Below, piece after piece: positions 43,733-52,566 of a stretch of 64,000 bases of DNA (position 1 is its first letter; each line of letters begins with the position of its first letter). Origin of the DNA: Streptomyces ochraceiscleroticus (GTDB taxonomy: Bacteria > Actinomycetota > Actinomycetes > Streptomycetales > Streptomycetaceae). The stretch lies in contig NZ_JOAX01000021.1 in the NCBI RefSeq assembly GCF_000720485.1, forward strand, positions 62,001 through 126,000, in the 5' to 3' direction. A program made the translations under genes and the position numbers. The notes beneath the pieces are model-generated. The model made no database searches and had not been told where the DNA came from. It saw nothing but the letters and a program-made list of their open reading frames with translations.

Positions 43733-44818
43733 GTGCATCTCCGTCGCTCGCGTCCGGTCCCTCTCCGCCGGCCCGGCCTCGTCGTCCTGTCCCTGCTGAC
43801 GCTGGCCGCGTCGGCCGTCTCCTGCGCCGAGTCCCGCGGTGGCGCGCCACCGCCGGAACCCTCGGCTCCGAAAACTGCCAGTGGTCGGCAGGATTCCCCC
43901 TCGGCCCGGCCCGAACACCCGTCACGGCCCAACTCCCCGGCCTCGGTGCACGCCAACGAGCTCGGTGCGGTGCCGGTGCTGATGTACCACCAGATCGTGG
44001 ACAAGCCGCGCAGCGCGTACGACCGCAGGCCCGCCGACTTCCGCGCCGAGCTGGAGCGGCTGGCGAAGGAGGGCTATGTGCCGGTGACCGCGGGCGCGTA
44101 CAGCGCGGGGAAGATCGACATACCGGCCGGGCGCCACCCGGTGGTGCTCACCTTCGACGACTCCACCGACAGCCAGTTCGCGCTCGGGGACGACGGCCGG
44201 CCGGTCGCGGACTCCGCGGTCGGCATCCTGCGCGACGTGGCCCGGCGGCACCCGGGCTTCAAGCCGGCCGCCACCCTCTTCGTGAACGGTGGCGCGTTCC
44301 CCGCGACGGGGACGAAGAAGGCGCTGCGCTGGCTGCACGGCCACGGCTTCGAGGTCGGCAATCACACCCGGGACCACGCCAACCTCCGTGACATCCCGGC
44401 AGGAGAGGCGCAGCATCAGATAGCCGCCGGCCAGCGGGTCATCGAGGAGAGCGTGCCGGACGCGAAGGTGACCTCACTGGCCCTGCCGTTCGGCGTTCAG
44501 CCCAATCCGCCCGGCCTGGACGTCAAGGGCGCGGCGGACGGGGAGCGGTACGCGTACGACGGTGCCTACCTGGTCGGCGCGGGCCCGGCCCCCTCGCCGT
44601 ACGCCACCGCCTTCGACCCGGTCGGCATACCCCGCATCCGCTCGGCGGGCGCGCACGACCAGGACGCCCAATTCGGCTCCGCGCACTGGCTGGACGAGCT
44701 GCGCGACGGGGCGGTGGCGCGGTACACCTCGGACGGCGATCCGGACCGCGTCTCCTATCCGGAGTCGGGGTCGGCCCGGCCGGCGAAGGAGTTCCGGGAG
44801 CGGGCGAAGCCGTACTGA
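43733..44818 (+). CDS. polysaccharide deacetylase lipoprotein
   Basis: 361 residues from GTG 43733 behind GGGAGG. Signal peptide with lipobox-like ASAVSCAES, a Pro/Ser linker (about 35-75), then a NodB domain: VPVLMYHQIV, metal-binding LTFDDSTDS, HTRDHANL and the arm residues ATLFVNGGAF. Probably removes N-acetyl groups from a surface glycan, perhaps the polymer cut by the divergent glycoside hydrolase. Ends in a strong convergent terminator. Confidence 0.88.
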   Translation: MHLRRSRPVPLRRPGLVVLSLLTLAASAVSCAESRGGAPPPEPSAPKTASGRQDSPSARPEHPSRPNSPASVHANELGAVPVLMYHQIVDKPRSAYDRRPADFRAELERLAKEGYVPVTAGAYSAGKIDIPAGRHPVVLTFDDSTDSQFALGDDGRPVADSAVGILRDVARRHPGFKPAATLFVNGGAFPATGTKKALRWLHGHGFEVGNHTRDHANLRDIPAGEAQHQIAAGQRVIEESVPDAKVTSLALPFGVQPNPPGLDVKGAADGERYAYDGAYLVGAGPAPSPYATAFDPVGIPRIRSAGAHDQDAQFGSAHWLDELRDGAVARYTSDGDPDRVSYPESGSARPAKEFRERAKPY

Positions 44819-44855
44819 TCCGCCCTCGATCCGCCGTTGGGCGCATAGCAGCGAA

Positions 44856-44887
44856 CCGGGGCGCGCACGATGTCGTGTGCGCCCCGG
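44856..44887. terminator. bidirectional terminator between deacetylase and STAS genes
   Basis: CCGGGGCGCGCACGA (44856-44870) and TCGTGTGCGCCCCGG (44873-44887) form a 15-bp stem with one G-T pair and a 2-base loop, midway between convergent genes. Confidence 0.7.
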
Positions 44888-44907
44888 CTCTCGTTCCGGC
44901 GTCCGGC

Positions 44908-45252
44908 CTATGCCTCGCTCGCGGTCACCAGGGGGAACGGCTCCCGGCTCACCCGCTGCGCGTCCTCCAGCGGCCTGCGGGCCTGCGCGCTCCGCGGCGC
45001 GATGACGTGGAAGGCCGTGCCCAGGGCCCGGGCCCGCCGGAAGACCCGGACCAGCGCGGGCACGCCGCAGCACGCGCACACCGTGGAGCAGGCGCCGAGG
45101 TCCACCAGGAGGCTCGCGGCGCCCCGGTTGAGGAGGATCAGCATCTCCTCGCGGGCCTGGGTGACGCGGGCACAGTCGAACTCCGGCGGGCGGAGCACCA
45201 CGGCTCCGCCGCCCGACTGAGTGCACGAGGGGCTCCGGGGAGGACTGGACAT
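44908..45252 (-). CDS. STAS-domain anti-sigma factor antagonist-like protein, phospho-serine motif replaced by cysteines
   Basis: 114 residues from ATG 45252 behind CAGGAG. STAS fold pattern: PPEFDCARVTQAREEMLILL, LLVDLGAC, ALVRVFRRARALGTAFHVI. The canonical DSSG segment, whose serine is phosphorylated in SpoIIAA/RsbV proteins, reads A60-C61-C62-G63; C55 and C59 are also close. It therefore cannot be switched by serine phosphorylation at that site. Four cysteines within eight residues suggest metal binding or thiol switching. It sits in the stress island with a SigB-type sigma gene but no anti-sigma kinase is seen in the window. Confidence 0.75.
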   Translation of the reverse strand: MSSPPRSPSCTQSGGGAVVLRPPEFDCARVTQAREEMLILLNRGAASLLVDLGACSTVCACCGVPALVRVFRRARALGTAFHVIAPRSAQARRPLEDAQRVSREPFPLVTASEA

Positions 45253-45473
45253 CGCTTCTCCTGAACGGCCGGGCCGGCACGTCGCACCGGCGGGGAATTC
45301 ATGTGCCCGTCACGTGGTCCGCAGCATTGACGTGCCGTTCGGATATCCGGTCACTCGGGCTCGGGGAAATTCCACGGTAGGGCGGCGGGCCGATGCCCCG
45401 CCACCGCAGGACCCGCCGCACTGCATTCGCTGCGTATGCGCCCCGCGGGTTTTCTTCCCGGTGGCCGGTGTGT

Positions 45474-46433
45474 TCAGTCCTTGAGCTGAGGCAATACCTT
45501 TGTGCGATAGAAGTCGAAGAAACCGCGCTGGTCCTGGCCGATCTGGTTCACATAGACGGTGTCGAATCCGGCATCCGCGTACTCCTGCACCGCCGCGACA
45601 TGTGCCTCCACGTCGTCGCCGCAGGTCACGGCGGACGCTACCTGCTCGCGAGTGACAAGGGTCGAAGCCTGCTCGAAATGGCGCGGGGTCGGGAGTACCT
45701 GTCCCAGTTCGCCCGGCAGTTGTTCATTCGCCCACAGCCGGTGCGCGGTGCGCACGGCTTCCTCGCGGTCGGTCCCGTAACAGACCTTCAGGCCGCCGTG
45801 CACCGGCTTGCCCCCGCCGCCGCCCCGCCGGAAGCGCTCGATCGCGTCCGCGTCGGGCGCGACGGTGATGAATCCGTCGCCGATCCGCGCGGCCAGTTCC
45901 GTGGCGGTCGGTCCGAAGCCGGAGACATCGATCCGCACCGGCTCCTCGGGAACGGTGTAGAGCCGCGCGTTCTGCACGGTGTAGTGCTTTCCGTGGTGGC
46001 TCACTTCCTTTCCCTCGAAGAGCGACCGCATCACCTGTATCGCTTCTTCCAGCATTTCCAGCCGGACCGAGGTCTGCGGCCATTCGCCGCCCACGACTTG
46101 CTCGTTGAGCGCTTCTCCGCTGCCCACGCCGAGCCGGAAACGGCCGTTCAGAAGTACCGCGCTGGTGGCCGCCGCCTGTGCCGTGATCACCGGGTGCAGC
46201 CGCTTGGTCGGGCAGGTCACGGCGGTCTCGACGGGCAGCGACGTGGCCTCGGCGAGCGCCCCGATCACCGACCAGACGAAGGGCGCCTGCCCCTGTTCGT
46301 CATTCCACGGATGGAAATGGTCGGAGATCCACAAAGAAGTGAATCCGGCCTGTTCCGCCATGCGTGCCTGTTCCACCAGTGCGCGCGGGTCGTGCTCCTC
46401 GCAGGAGAGGAAATAGCCGTACTCCGTCATCAA
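45474..46433 (-). CDS. LLM-class F420-dependent oxidoreductase
   Basis: 319 residues. Bacterial luciferase-like fold: MTEYGYFLSCEEHDPRALVE, FTSLWISDHFHPWNDEQGQ, RFRLGVGSGEALNEQVVGGEWPQ pattern as in F420-dependent glucose-6-phosphate dehydrogenase relatives. Likely a deazaflavin (F420) redox enzyme of unknown substrate, cytoplasmic. Nine bases downstream of the SDR gene, so co-transcribed. The RRGGGGGKPVHGG insert is unusual. Confidence 0.87.
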   Translation of the reverse strand: MMTEYGYFLSCEEHDPRALVEQARMAEQAGFTSLWISDHFHPWNDEQGQAPFVWSVIGALAEATSLPVETAVTCPTKRLHPVITAQAAATSAVLLNGRFRLGVGSGEALNEQVVGGEWPQTSVRLEMLEEAIQVMRSLFEGKEVSHHGKHYTVQNARLYTVPEEPVRIDVSGFGPTATELAARIGDGFITVAPDADAIERFRRGGGGGKPVHGGLKVCYGTDREEAVRTAHRLWANEQLPGELGQVLPTPRHFEQASTLVTREQVASAVTCGDDVEAHVAAVQEYADAGFDTVYVNQIGQDQRGFFDFYRTKVLPQLKD

Positions 46434-46442
46434 AGCTCCTCA

Positions 46443-47447
46443 TCAGGTCCTGGTCCGCCGCGCGAGGCCGGCGGCGGCCAGCGCCCCGGCGGCCGCGGCC
46501 ACGGCCAGGGCGCGGGCGTGCTCGGTGGCCCACAGCTGGCAGGAGCGCCCGTGCGACGCGTCGCCGAAGGAGCCGTGGGCCCCGTGGTCCCGGCCGTCCA
46601 TGCCGTCGACCGGCTTCCAGAGGTTGTCCGGGGCCGGTGGCGTGGCTTCCTCGTCCGTCTGCTGCGAGTCGAAGCCGGTACGCGCCAGATAGCGGTCGAG
46701 CAGGCCGGGGACGAGCCGGTTGGCGAGCACCGTCGCCGTGGTGGAGCCGCCCACGCAGTACTGCTTGCGCCGGGGGTGGTCGGCGGCGTACACGATGCCG
46801 CGCGCGGCGACCTCCGGCTGGTAGATGGGCGGGACCGGCTGCGGCCGCCGCGGCAGCCGGGAGAGCACCCAGGAGAACTGCGGGGTGTTGAGGGCGGGCA
46901 ATTGGACGACGGTGATCCGTACGTTGCTCTTGTCGTGCATCAGTTCCGTGCGCACCGAGGAGGTGAAGCCCAGGATCGCGTGCTTGGCACCGCAGTACGC
47001 GGACTGCAGCGGGATGGACCGCTCGCCCAGCGCGGAGCCGGCCTGCACGATCGTGCCCGCGTCGCGCGGCACCATCCGGGCCAGCGCCGTCTGCGTACCG
47101 TGCACGAAGCCGAGGTACGTCACCTCCGTCACCCGTTTGAACTCCGCCGGGCGCACCTCGGTGAAGGGCGCGAAGACCCCGGCGAAGGCGCAGTTGACCC
47201 AGACGTCGATGGGCCCGAACTGTGCCTCGACCGCGTCGGCCGCGGCCTCGACCTGCGCCGGGTCGGCGACGTCGGTGGGCACCGCCAGGGCCCGGCCGCC
47301 GGCCGCCGCGACCTCGCCGGCGGCCGCGTCGAGGCCGGCCTGACCGCGGGCCAGCAGCCCGATGCTGGCGCCCCGGCGGGCGAATTCCCGGACGACGGCG
47401 CGGCCGACGCCCGCGCTCGCTCCGGTGACGACGACGGTCTGGCTCAT
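46443..47447 (-). CDS. SDR-family oxidoreductase with C-terminal membrane anchor
   Basis: 334 residues. [12 protein letters not shown] cofactor loop, VNCAFAG, catalytic AGSALGERS serine and YCGAKHA; so a functional classical SDR core in residues 1-250. The extension to 334 is acidic ([19 protein letters not shown]) and ends in a hydrophobic helix [19 protein letters not shown], which would tie the enzyme to the membrane. Starts with CGGTCTC region lacking a strong site except GAGGAGACC. Substrate unknown; pairs with the F420 oxidoreductase. Confidence 0.85.
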   Translation of the reverse strand: MSQTVVVTGASAGVGRAVVREFARRGASIGLLARGQAGLDAAAGEVAAAGGRALAVPTDVADPAQVEAAADAVEAQFGPIDVWVNCAFAGVFAPFTEVRPAEFKRVTEVTYLGFVHGTQTALARMVPRDAGTIVQAGSALGERSIPLQSAYCGAKHAILGFTSSVRTELMHDKSNVRITVVQLPALNTPQFSWVLSRLPRRPQPVPPIYQPEVAARGIVYAADHPRRKQYCVGGSTTATVLANRLVPGLLDRYLARTGFDSQQTDEEATPPAPDNLWKPVDGMDGRDHGAHGSFGDASHGRSCQLWATEHARALAVAAAAGALAAAGLARRTRT

Positions 47448-47493
47448 CGGCGGTCTCCTCGGACGGGTCCCCCGAGGAAACCCGCCCGGCCGG

Positions 47494-47778
47494 TCAGCCG
47501 GCCGGGCCGGACTCCTCGGGGGTGTGCGGCGGCGTTACGGGGTCGGGTGCGGGGCCGGGCGCCGGGCCCGGCGTCGGGGGTGCCGGGTTGGGCGGTACCG
47601 GATCCGGCTCGGGCCGCGGGTTCGGCGCCGGAGGCACCGGGTCGGGTCCGGGCGCGGGCACCGGGCCGGGCCCCGGACCCGGTTCGGGACCGGGCGATCC
47701 CGGGCCCGGCCCCGGCGTCGGCGGCACCGGATCGGGGTGCGGGGTGCCGGGGCGTCCCGGCGGCTGCGGCGTGGTCAC
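47494..47778 (-). CDS. Pro/Gly-rich low-complexity protein
   Basis: 94 residues from GTG 47778 behind CTGGAGGACCC, a very good ribosome site. Nearly half proline: units such as PGPGPG and PDPVPP repeat throughout, with a small acidic C-terminus (PEESGPAG). No signal peptide or membrane helix. It lies between the SDR and baeRF genes on the same strand. Reads as a real but structureless protein, possibly a linker or cell-wall binding adaptor; no family assigned. Confidence 0.55.
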   Translation of the reverse strand: MTTPQPPGRPGTPHPDPVPPTPGPGPGSPGPEPGPGPGPVPAPGPDPVPPAPNPRPEPDPVPPNPAPPTPGPAPGPAPDPVTPPHTPEESGPAG

Positions 47779-47935
47779 GGGTCCTCCAGGGAGGGGTGCG
47801 TGGTGCGGGCGGCCGAGCGCCTGGGCGGGGGCGGGGGCAGTGCGCCTGCCCGCCGACCCGCCGGCACTCCACGGGTGCCCGCCGGAGCCTCCGGATAACG
47901 CCGGGGCGGCAGTCCGTCCGGGCGGATCCGGACGC

Positions 47936-49072
47936 TCAGTGGGTCACGGGCGTCGACCAGCGCAGCACCGCGCCGAGGCCGCCGGGCGGCACCGGGTCGC
48001 TGTGATGCAGCAGTACGGCCTGCGCGCCCGTGGCCACGGCGGACCGCAGCAGGGCGTCGTCGGCGCGGGCGGGCGCGGGGTGCACCTCACCCAGGTACTG
48101 CATCTCCGTGCCGCGCACGGCGAGCTGGTCGGGGTCGGGACCGACCCAGACCTCGCGGCCCGCGTCGCCGCCGTCGGGGCTGATCAGCAGCGTGTCGATG
48201 CGGTGTTCGCGGGCCGCCTCGATCAGGGAGGGCACGCCGGAGGTCACCGAGGACTGGCCGTCGCTGCGGCCCTCACCGGTCTGGAAGCGCTGCACGGCGT
48301 CGAGAACGTGGTCCTGTTCGAGCCCGGCGCGTACCTGGGCGATGTCCCGGTCCAGCCGTGTGCTGTCGGCGCCGGAGGCCCGGCCGCCGTGCTCGCTCTC
48401 GTAGGCGACGCCGCGCAGCCGGTCGGGGAGCCGGTCGCGCACCGCGCGGCGCTCGCGGACGTCGCCGACCAGCAGGAGGAGGTCGGCGCCGGCGTGCTCG
48501 AACGCCTGGCCCGCGGCCTCGGCGATCTCCGCGGCGTTCTGCTCCCAGGTGTTCTCGACCTTGAGCTGGAAGTGCCGCTCGGACCAGTCGCTGGAGGTCG
48601 TCCGGTGCACCGGGTAGTCGGCGCCGCTGACCTGGCCCGCCCTCTCGTGCGCGGTGTCGCTGCGCAGCTCGAAGTCGGCCCCGGTCCGGTCCACGTACAC
48701 CACGAGGCAGACGGGGTTCTCGCCCAGCGCGTCCAGCAGGGGGGCCAGCCGGGGCACGGGGGACCAGGTGGCGCCCCGCATCGTGGGCGGCCCGGCGAGC
48801 GGGGTGTCCAGGACGACCTCGCCGCCGGTGGCGAAGACGGCGCGGCCCGCGTGGGCCAGCGATTCGCCGGGCCTGCGGAGCGTGATCAGGGCGTCGTGCA
48901 CGGCGCGGCAGGTGACGGCGTCGGCGCCCTGGTCCGACAGCTGGTCGGCCGCGTACTGCGCCGACAGCTCCTGCTGCTTGGCCGCGTCCTCCGTGCCGTG
49001 CGAGACATCGGCGTAGACGGACGCCCAGGGTCCCGGTCGTTCGATGAGCGGTTGCAGGAGCGAGAGTCGCAT
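47936..49072 (-). CDS. baeRF2/Vms1-type release-factor-like protein
   Basis: 378 residues from ATG 49072 behind GAGGAAGCGCC. Matches the bacterial-archaeal eRF1-like families in layout: MRLSLLQPLIERPGPWASVYADVSHGT, VCLVVYVDRTGADFELR, DWSERHFQLKVENTWEQNAAEIAEAA, GADLLLLVGDVRERRAV and a C-terminal domain with IDTLLISPDGG and GAQAVLLHHSDPVPPGG. Homologues of this fold act in ribosome-associated quality control or dormancy responses. Common next to stress genes in Streptomyces; divergent from katE here. Confidence 0.82.
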   Translation of the reverse strand: MRLSLLQPLIERPGPWASVYADVSHGTEDAAKQQELSAQYAADQLSDQGADAVTCRAVHDALITLRRPGESLAHAGRAVFATGGEVVLDTPLAGPPTMRGATWSPVPRLAPLLDALGENPVCLVVYVDRTGADFELRSDTAHERAGQVSGADYPVHRTTSSDWSERHFQLKVENTWEQNAAEIAEAAGQAFEHAGADLLLLVGDVRERRAVRDRLPDRLRGVAYESEHGGRASGADSTRLDRDIAQVRAGLEQDHVLDAVQRFQTGEGRSDGQSSVTSGVPSLIEAAREHRIDTLLISPDGGDAGREVWVGPDPDQLAVRGTEMQYLGEVHPAPARADDALLRSAVATGAQAVLLHHSDPVPPGGLGAVLRWSTPVTH

Positions 49073-49449
49073 GGCGCTTCCTCCTCGGAATGGGGCGATC
49101 ACCAGGTACGGGCCTCGAAGAGGGCTTCGCAGGCCGTGGTATTCCGCTCTTCAGGGGCGTCGTCGCCGCAGTGGCTGAAGCGGTGGCCGATGCGGTGGTG
49201 CCATCACTCTTCGGGGTGCCCCCTTTGCCACAGTTCATGCAGTTCATCTTTGCTGCACCGCGCCGGTCCGACGGGCCTCTCCAGGGCCGCCACAGCCCCG
49301 GAATCACGGGGATTTCGCGGCTCGCCCTTCTGGGCCAGCCGAGGTTTCTCCGCCTCGGATAACGGTTACCTGGCGAGCCGAGACACATGCCCCCAGGCGC
49401 CCTCGTCGGCGACTCCAGCACGGCGCGGAGCGGGAAGGAGCCTCCGGAG
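49073..49449. other. 377-base divergent region between baeRF and katE
   Basis: Contains the SigB-like katE promoter at 49344-49369. Elsewhere I see no gene I can support. On the minus strand a short frame beginning MNCMNCGKGGTPKSDG (start near 49248) lacks a ribosome site and runs into baeRF2. Confidence 0.4.
49344..49369 (+). promoter_or_regulatory. SigB-like promoter of katE
   Basis: GTTT (49344-49347), a 16-base spacer and GGTTAC (49364-49369) fit the Streptomyces SigB-type pattern GNNT-N14-16-GGGTAC/T with one mismatch. It lies about 80 bases before the katE start. A SigB-family sigma factor is encoded at 53636-54424. Confidence 0.55.
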
Positions 49450-51555
49450 ATGTCGGAGATGGCGGACAAGAAGCAGGAGCAACGGGAGCGGTTCTACGCG
49501 GACGACCCGAGTGACGGGCCACTGACCACCGACCAGGGCGTGCCGGTCGACCACACCGATGACTCCCTGCAGGCGGGCGAACGCGGGCCCACGCTCATGG
49601 AGGACTTCCACTTCCGCGAGAAGATCACGCGTTTCGACCACGAGCGGATCCCGGAGCGCGTGGTGCACGCGCGTGGCTCGGGCGCGTACGGCTACTTCCA
49701 GCCCTACCGGTCCTGCGCGGAGTTCACCCGGGCCGCGTTCCTGCAGGACCCGGACGTCAAGACGCCGGTGTTCGTCCGCTTCTCCACCGTCCAGGGGCCG
49801 CGCGGCTCGGCCGACACGGTGCGGGACGTGCGCGGATTCGCGACGAAGTTCTACACCTCCGAGGGCAACTACGACCTGGTCGGCAACAACTTCCCGGTCT
49901 TCTTCATCCAGGACGGCATCAAGTTCCCCGACTTCGTGCACGCGGTGAAGATGGAGCCGCACAACGAGATGCCCACCGGCGCGTCGGCCCACGACACGCT
50001 GTGGGACTTCGTCTCGCTGCAGCCCGAGACGCTGCACACGATCATGTGGCTGATGTCGGACCGCGCGATCCCGCGCAGCTACCGTATGATGCAGGGCTTC
50101 GGTGTGCACACCTTCCGCTTCGTGAACGCCCAGGGCAAGGGCACGTTCGTGAAGTTCCACTGGAAGCCCAAGCTCGGCGTGCATTCGCTGGTGTGGGACG
50201 AGGCGCAGGAGACGATGGGCCGCGACCCGGACTTCAACCGCCGCGACCTGTGGGACTGCATCGAGGCCGGTGACTACCCGGAGTACGAGCTGGGCGTGCA
50301 GCTCGTACCGGAGGAGGACGAGCACAGCTTCGACTTCGACCTGCTCGACGCCACGAAGATCATCCCCGAGGAGCAGGTGCCGGTCCGGCCGATCGGGCGG
50401 ATGGTGCTCAACCGCAACCCCGACAATTTCTTCGCCGAGACCGAGCAGGTCGCCTTCCACACGGCCAATGTCGTCCCCGGTATCGACTTCACCAACGACC
50501 CGCTGCTCCAGGCCCGTAACTTCTCCTACCTGGACACCCAGCTCCTCCGGCTGGGCGGCCCGAACTTCGCGCAGATCCCGGTCAACCAGCCGGTGGCACC
50601 GGTGCGCACCAACCAGCGCGACGGCTTCCACCAGAGCAAGATCCACCGCGGCACCACCAGCTACACCAAGAACTCCCTGGCCGGCGGCTGCCCCGCGGTG
50701 GCCGGTGCCGACGAGTCGGCCTTCCGGCACCTGACCGAGGCGGTCTCCGGACACAAGATCCGCAAGCGCAGCGACAGCTTCCAGAACCACTACAGCCAGG
50801 CCGCGATGTTCTGGCACAGCATGACCGAGTGGGAGCAGCAGCACATCGTCGAGGCGTACCGCTTCGAGCTGGGCAAGGTGAACGCGAAGGAGGTCCGCGC
50901 GCGGGTCGTCGAGCAGCTCGCACACGTGGACCAGTCGCTGGCCGTCGCGGTCGCCGAGGGCGTCGGCGTGGCCCCGCCGGAGCGCCAGGAGACCCCGGAC
51001 GTGACGCCCTCCCCCGCGCTGAGCTTCGAGAACAACCGCGGCGACGGCTCGATCGCCACCCGCCAGATCGCCGTGCTCGTCGCGGACGGCGTGGACGCCG
51101 ACCAGGTCGACACGATCCGCTCCGCGCTCACGGCGCAGGGCGCGAACGTCGAGGTCCTCGCGCCGCACGACGGCGAGTTCACCGGCTCCGACGGCGTCAC
51201 CCACCCCGTGGACCGGGCGCTGCCCACCGTGGCCTCGGTCCTCTACGACGCGGTCGTGCTGCCCGGTGACCCCTCCTCCGTGCCCCGCACGGCCCAGGAC
51301 CCGGCAGTGCTGAAGTTCGTACGGGACTCCTACCGGCACGGCAAGGCGATCGCCGCGCTGGGCACCGGCATCGACGTGCTGAAGATGCTGGAGCCGGCCC
51401 GGCTGCGGACCGCCGACGAGCACGAGCACACCGTCTCCGACGAGGGCGTCGTCACCCACCACCCGGTGGGCCCGGCGAGCGAGCAGTTCGCGCAGGCATT
51501 CATCGAGGCGGTCGGCGCGCACCGGCACCGCAACCGGCCGCCGCTGCGCCGCTGA
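49450..51555 (+). CDS. katE: large-subunit catalase (HPII/KatE type) with C-terminal flavodoxin-like domain
   Basis: 701 residues from ATG 49450 ([11 protein letters not shown]) behind GGAAGGAG; an upstream ATG at 49387 is less well placed. Catalase core: distal histidine in [15 protein letters not shown] in [18 protein letters not shown], proximal tyrosine in [16 protein letters not shown]-terminal DJ-1/GATase1-like domain (from about 560: [15 protein letters not shown]) marks clade-2 catalases of about 75-80 kDa. Decomposes hydrogen peroxide. SigB-like promoter upstream. Confidence 0.93.
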   Translation: MSEMADKKQEQRERFYADDPSDGPLTTDQGVPVDHTDDSLQAGERGPTLMEDFHFREKITRFDHERIPERVVHARGSGAYGYFQPYRSCAEFTRAAFLQDPDVKTPVFVRFSTVQGPRGSADTVRDVRGFATKFYTSEGNYDLVGNNFPVFFIQDGIKFPDFVHAVKMEPHNEMPTGASAHDTLWDFVSLQPETLHTIMWLMSDRAIPRSYRMMQGFGVHTFRFVNAQGKGTFVKFHWKPKLGVHSLVWDEAQETMGRDPDFNRRDLWDCIEAGDYPEYELGVQLVPEEDEHSFDFDLLDATKIIPEEQVPVRPIGRMVLNRNPDNFFAETEQVAFHTANVVPGIDFTNDPLLQARNFSYLDTQLLRLGGPNFAQIPVNQPVAPVRTNQRDGFHQSKIHRGTTSYTKNSLAGGCPAVAGADESAFRHLTEAVSGHKIRKRSDSFQNHYSQAAMFWHSMTEWEQQHIVEAYRFELGKVNAKEVRARVVEQLAHVDQSLAVAVAEGVGVAPPERQETPDVTPSPALSFENNRGDGSIATRQIAVLVADGVDADQVDTIRSALTAQGANVEVLAPHDGEFTGSDGVTHPVDRALPTVASVLYDAVVLPGDPSSVPRTAQDPAVLKFVRDSYRHGKAIAALGTGIDVLKMLEPARLRTADEHEHTVSDEGVVTHHPVGPASEQFAQAFIEAVGAHRHRNRPPLRR

Positions 51556-51604
51556 CCGGGCTCCTGTCCGGCATCTGACCCGGGGGTTACAGGACCGCCG
51601 GCCG

Positions 51605-51651
51605 GCCACCGGCGCCGCACGCGCGTCAGCGCCGCGTGCGGCGCCGGTGGC
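51605..51651. terminator. 19-bp perfect hairpin between katE and CDGSH genes
   Basis: GCCACCGGCGCCGCACGCG (51605-51623) and its exact complement (51633-51651) form a stem with a 9-base loop, 49 bases past the katE stop. Convergent position suggests two-way termination. Confidence 0.75.
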
Positions 51652-51688
51652 TTCAGTGCCTTCAGCGCCGCGTGCGGCGCCGGTGGCT
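51626..51688. repeat. 27-bp direct repeat reaching into the CDGSH gene
   Basis: Bases 51626-51652 (beginning TCAGCGCCGCGTGCGGC) recur exactly at 51662-51688. The second copy is the last 27 bases of the CDGSH gene, stop codon included; the first forms the right arm of the terminator hairpin. The gap between copies is nine bases. Confidence 0.85.
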
Positions 51689-51880
51689 GGTGTCGCACCA
51701 GGGGTAGCGCTTGCTGCGCCGGCACCTGCACAGGGCCACGCAGAAGCGGTCGGAGGAGACGACGGTGCCGTCCTCCAGCCGCACCTCGACCGGGCCCTCC
51801 ACCAGGAGCGGCCCGTCCTTCTCGAGGGTGAGGCGGCGTACGGCGCGGGGGTCCGCCGGTTCAGACGCTTCGCTCGGCAC
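51662..51880 (-). CDS. CDGSH iron-sulfur domain protein
   Basis: 72 residues from GTG 51880. Single CDGSH motif CRCRRSKRYPWCDTSH gives the three Cys and one His that hold a redox-active 2Fe-2S cluster; the preceding CVALC gives an additional pair. Overlaps the methyltransferase gene by 20 bases. The last nine codons (HRRRTRR end) lie in a duplicated segment. Such small proteins transfer clusters or electrons; partner unknown, but genome order suggests the redox enzyme at 52567. Confidence 0.88.
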   Translation of the reverse strand: MPSEASEPADPRAVRRLTLEKDGPLLVEGPVEVRLEDGTVVSSDRFCVALCRCRRSKRYPWCDTSHRRRTRR

Positions 51881-52514
51881 GGATCACCACCAGCTCTTCC
51901 TTCTCCTCGTCGGGTGCCACCAGGCCCTGGCCGTGCAGCCAGCCCTGCCGCGACCGCAGGACCGGCCCGAACGGCACACAGCGGTGCTCGACCGCGACGG
52001 CGTCCAGCCCCGCCTCCCGCAGCATCCGCAGCGTGGGTTCGGTACCGCTGAGCGCCGAGTGCACGAGCAGCAGGACGCCGCCGGGCGCCAGCAGCCGCGG
52101 CGCCTCCCGGCAGATGCGGTCCAGCACCAGCCGCCCGTCGTGCCCGGCGTCCCAGGCCCGCGCGCTGCCCCGCCGGGGCAGCACCGCCTCGGGCGCCGGG
52201 ACGTACGGCGGGTTCGTCAGGATCAGGTCGAAGCGCCGGCCGGCCACGGGCCCGAAGAGGCTGCCGCGCAGCACCCGTACCGGGAGCCGCGCCAGCCGTG
52301 CGTTGAGCCGGGCCGCGAGGACCGCTCGCCGGGAGATGTCGACGGCGGTGACCTCGCCGCCGCGCCGGGCCGCCGCGAGTGCCAGCGCGCCGGTGCCGGT
52401 ACCGATGTCCAGCACCTGCGCGCCCGGCACCAGCGGTTCGCGGTGCAGCGCGTCGGCCAGCAGCGCCGTGTCGTCCTGTGGGGCATAGACCCCGGGAAGC
52501 GTTATCAGAGGCAC
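51861..52514 (-). CDS. HemK2/MTQ2-type SAM-dependent methyltransferase
   Basis: 217 residues. Class I methyltransferase: VLDIGTGTGALALAAARRG (SAM loop), VDISRRAV, and the catalytic ILTNPPYVPAPEAV, an NPPY tetrad used to methylate Gln/Asn or N6 of adenine. Resembles HemK2/PrmC-related proteins but lacks the N-terminal PrmC domain. Overlaps the CDGSH gene; 52 bases after the redox-enzyme gene. Substrate unknown. Confidence 0.85.
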   Translation of the reverse strand: MPLITLPGVYAPQDDTALLADALHREPLVPGAQVLDIGTGTGALALAAARRGGEVTAVDISRRAVLAARLNARLARLPVRVLRGSLFGPVAGRRFDLILTNPPYVPAPEAVLPRRGSARAWDAGHDGRLVLDRICREAPRLLAPGGVLLLVHSALSGTEPTLRMLREAGLDAVAVEHRCVPFGPVLRSRQGWLHGQGLVAPDEEKEELVVIRAERSV

Positions 52515-52566
52515 AAAGCAGAAGTACCCGGATAAATCGCTTTCAACGACCGGGCATACCGGAAGG

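Noticed and set aside
49090..49362. Small plus-strand frame and a minus-strand MNCMNCG frame between baeRF and katE
   Set aside because: Neither has a ribosome site. The C-x2-C start on the minus strand looks like a zinc ribbon but the rest is low-complexity and runs into the baeRF gene.
47522..49525. A 667-residue Gly-rich plus-strand frame opposite the Pro-rich protein and baeRF
   Set aside because: Antisense of a proline-repeat gene automatically gives glycine repeats; no independent start signal.
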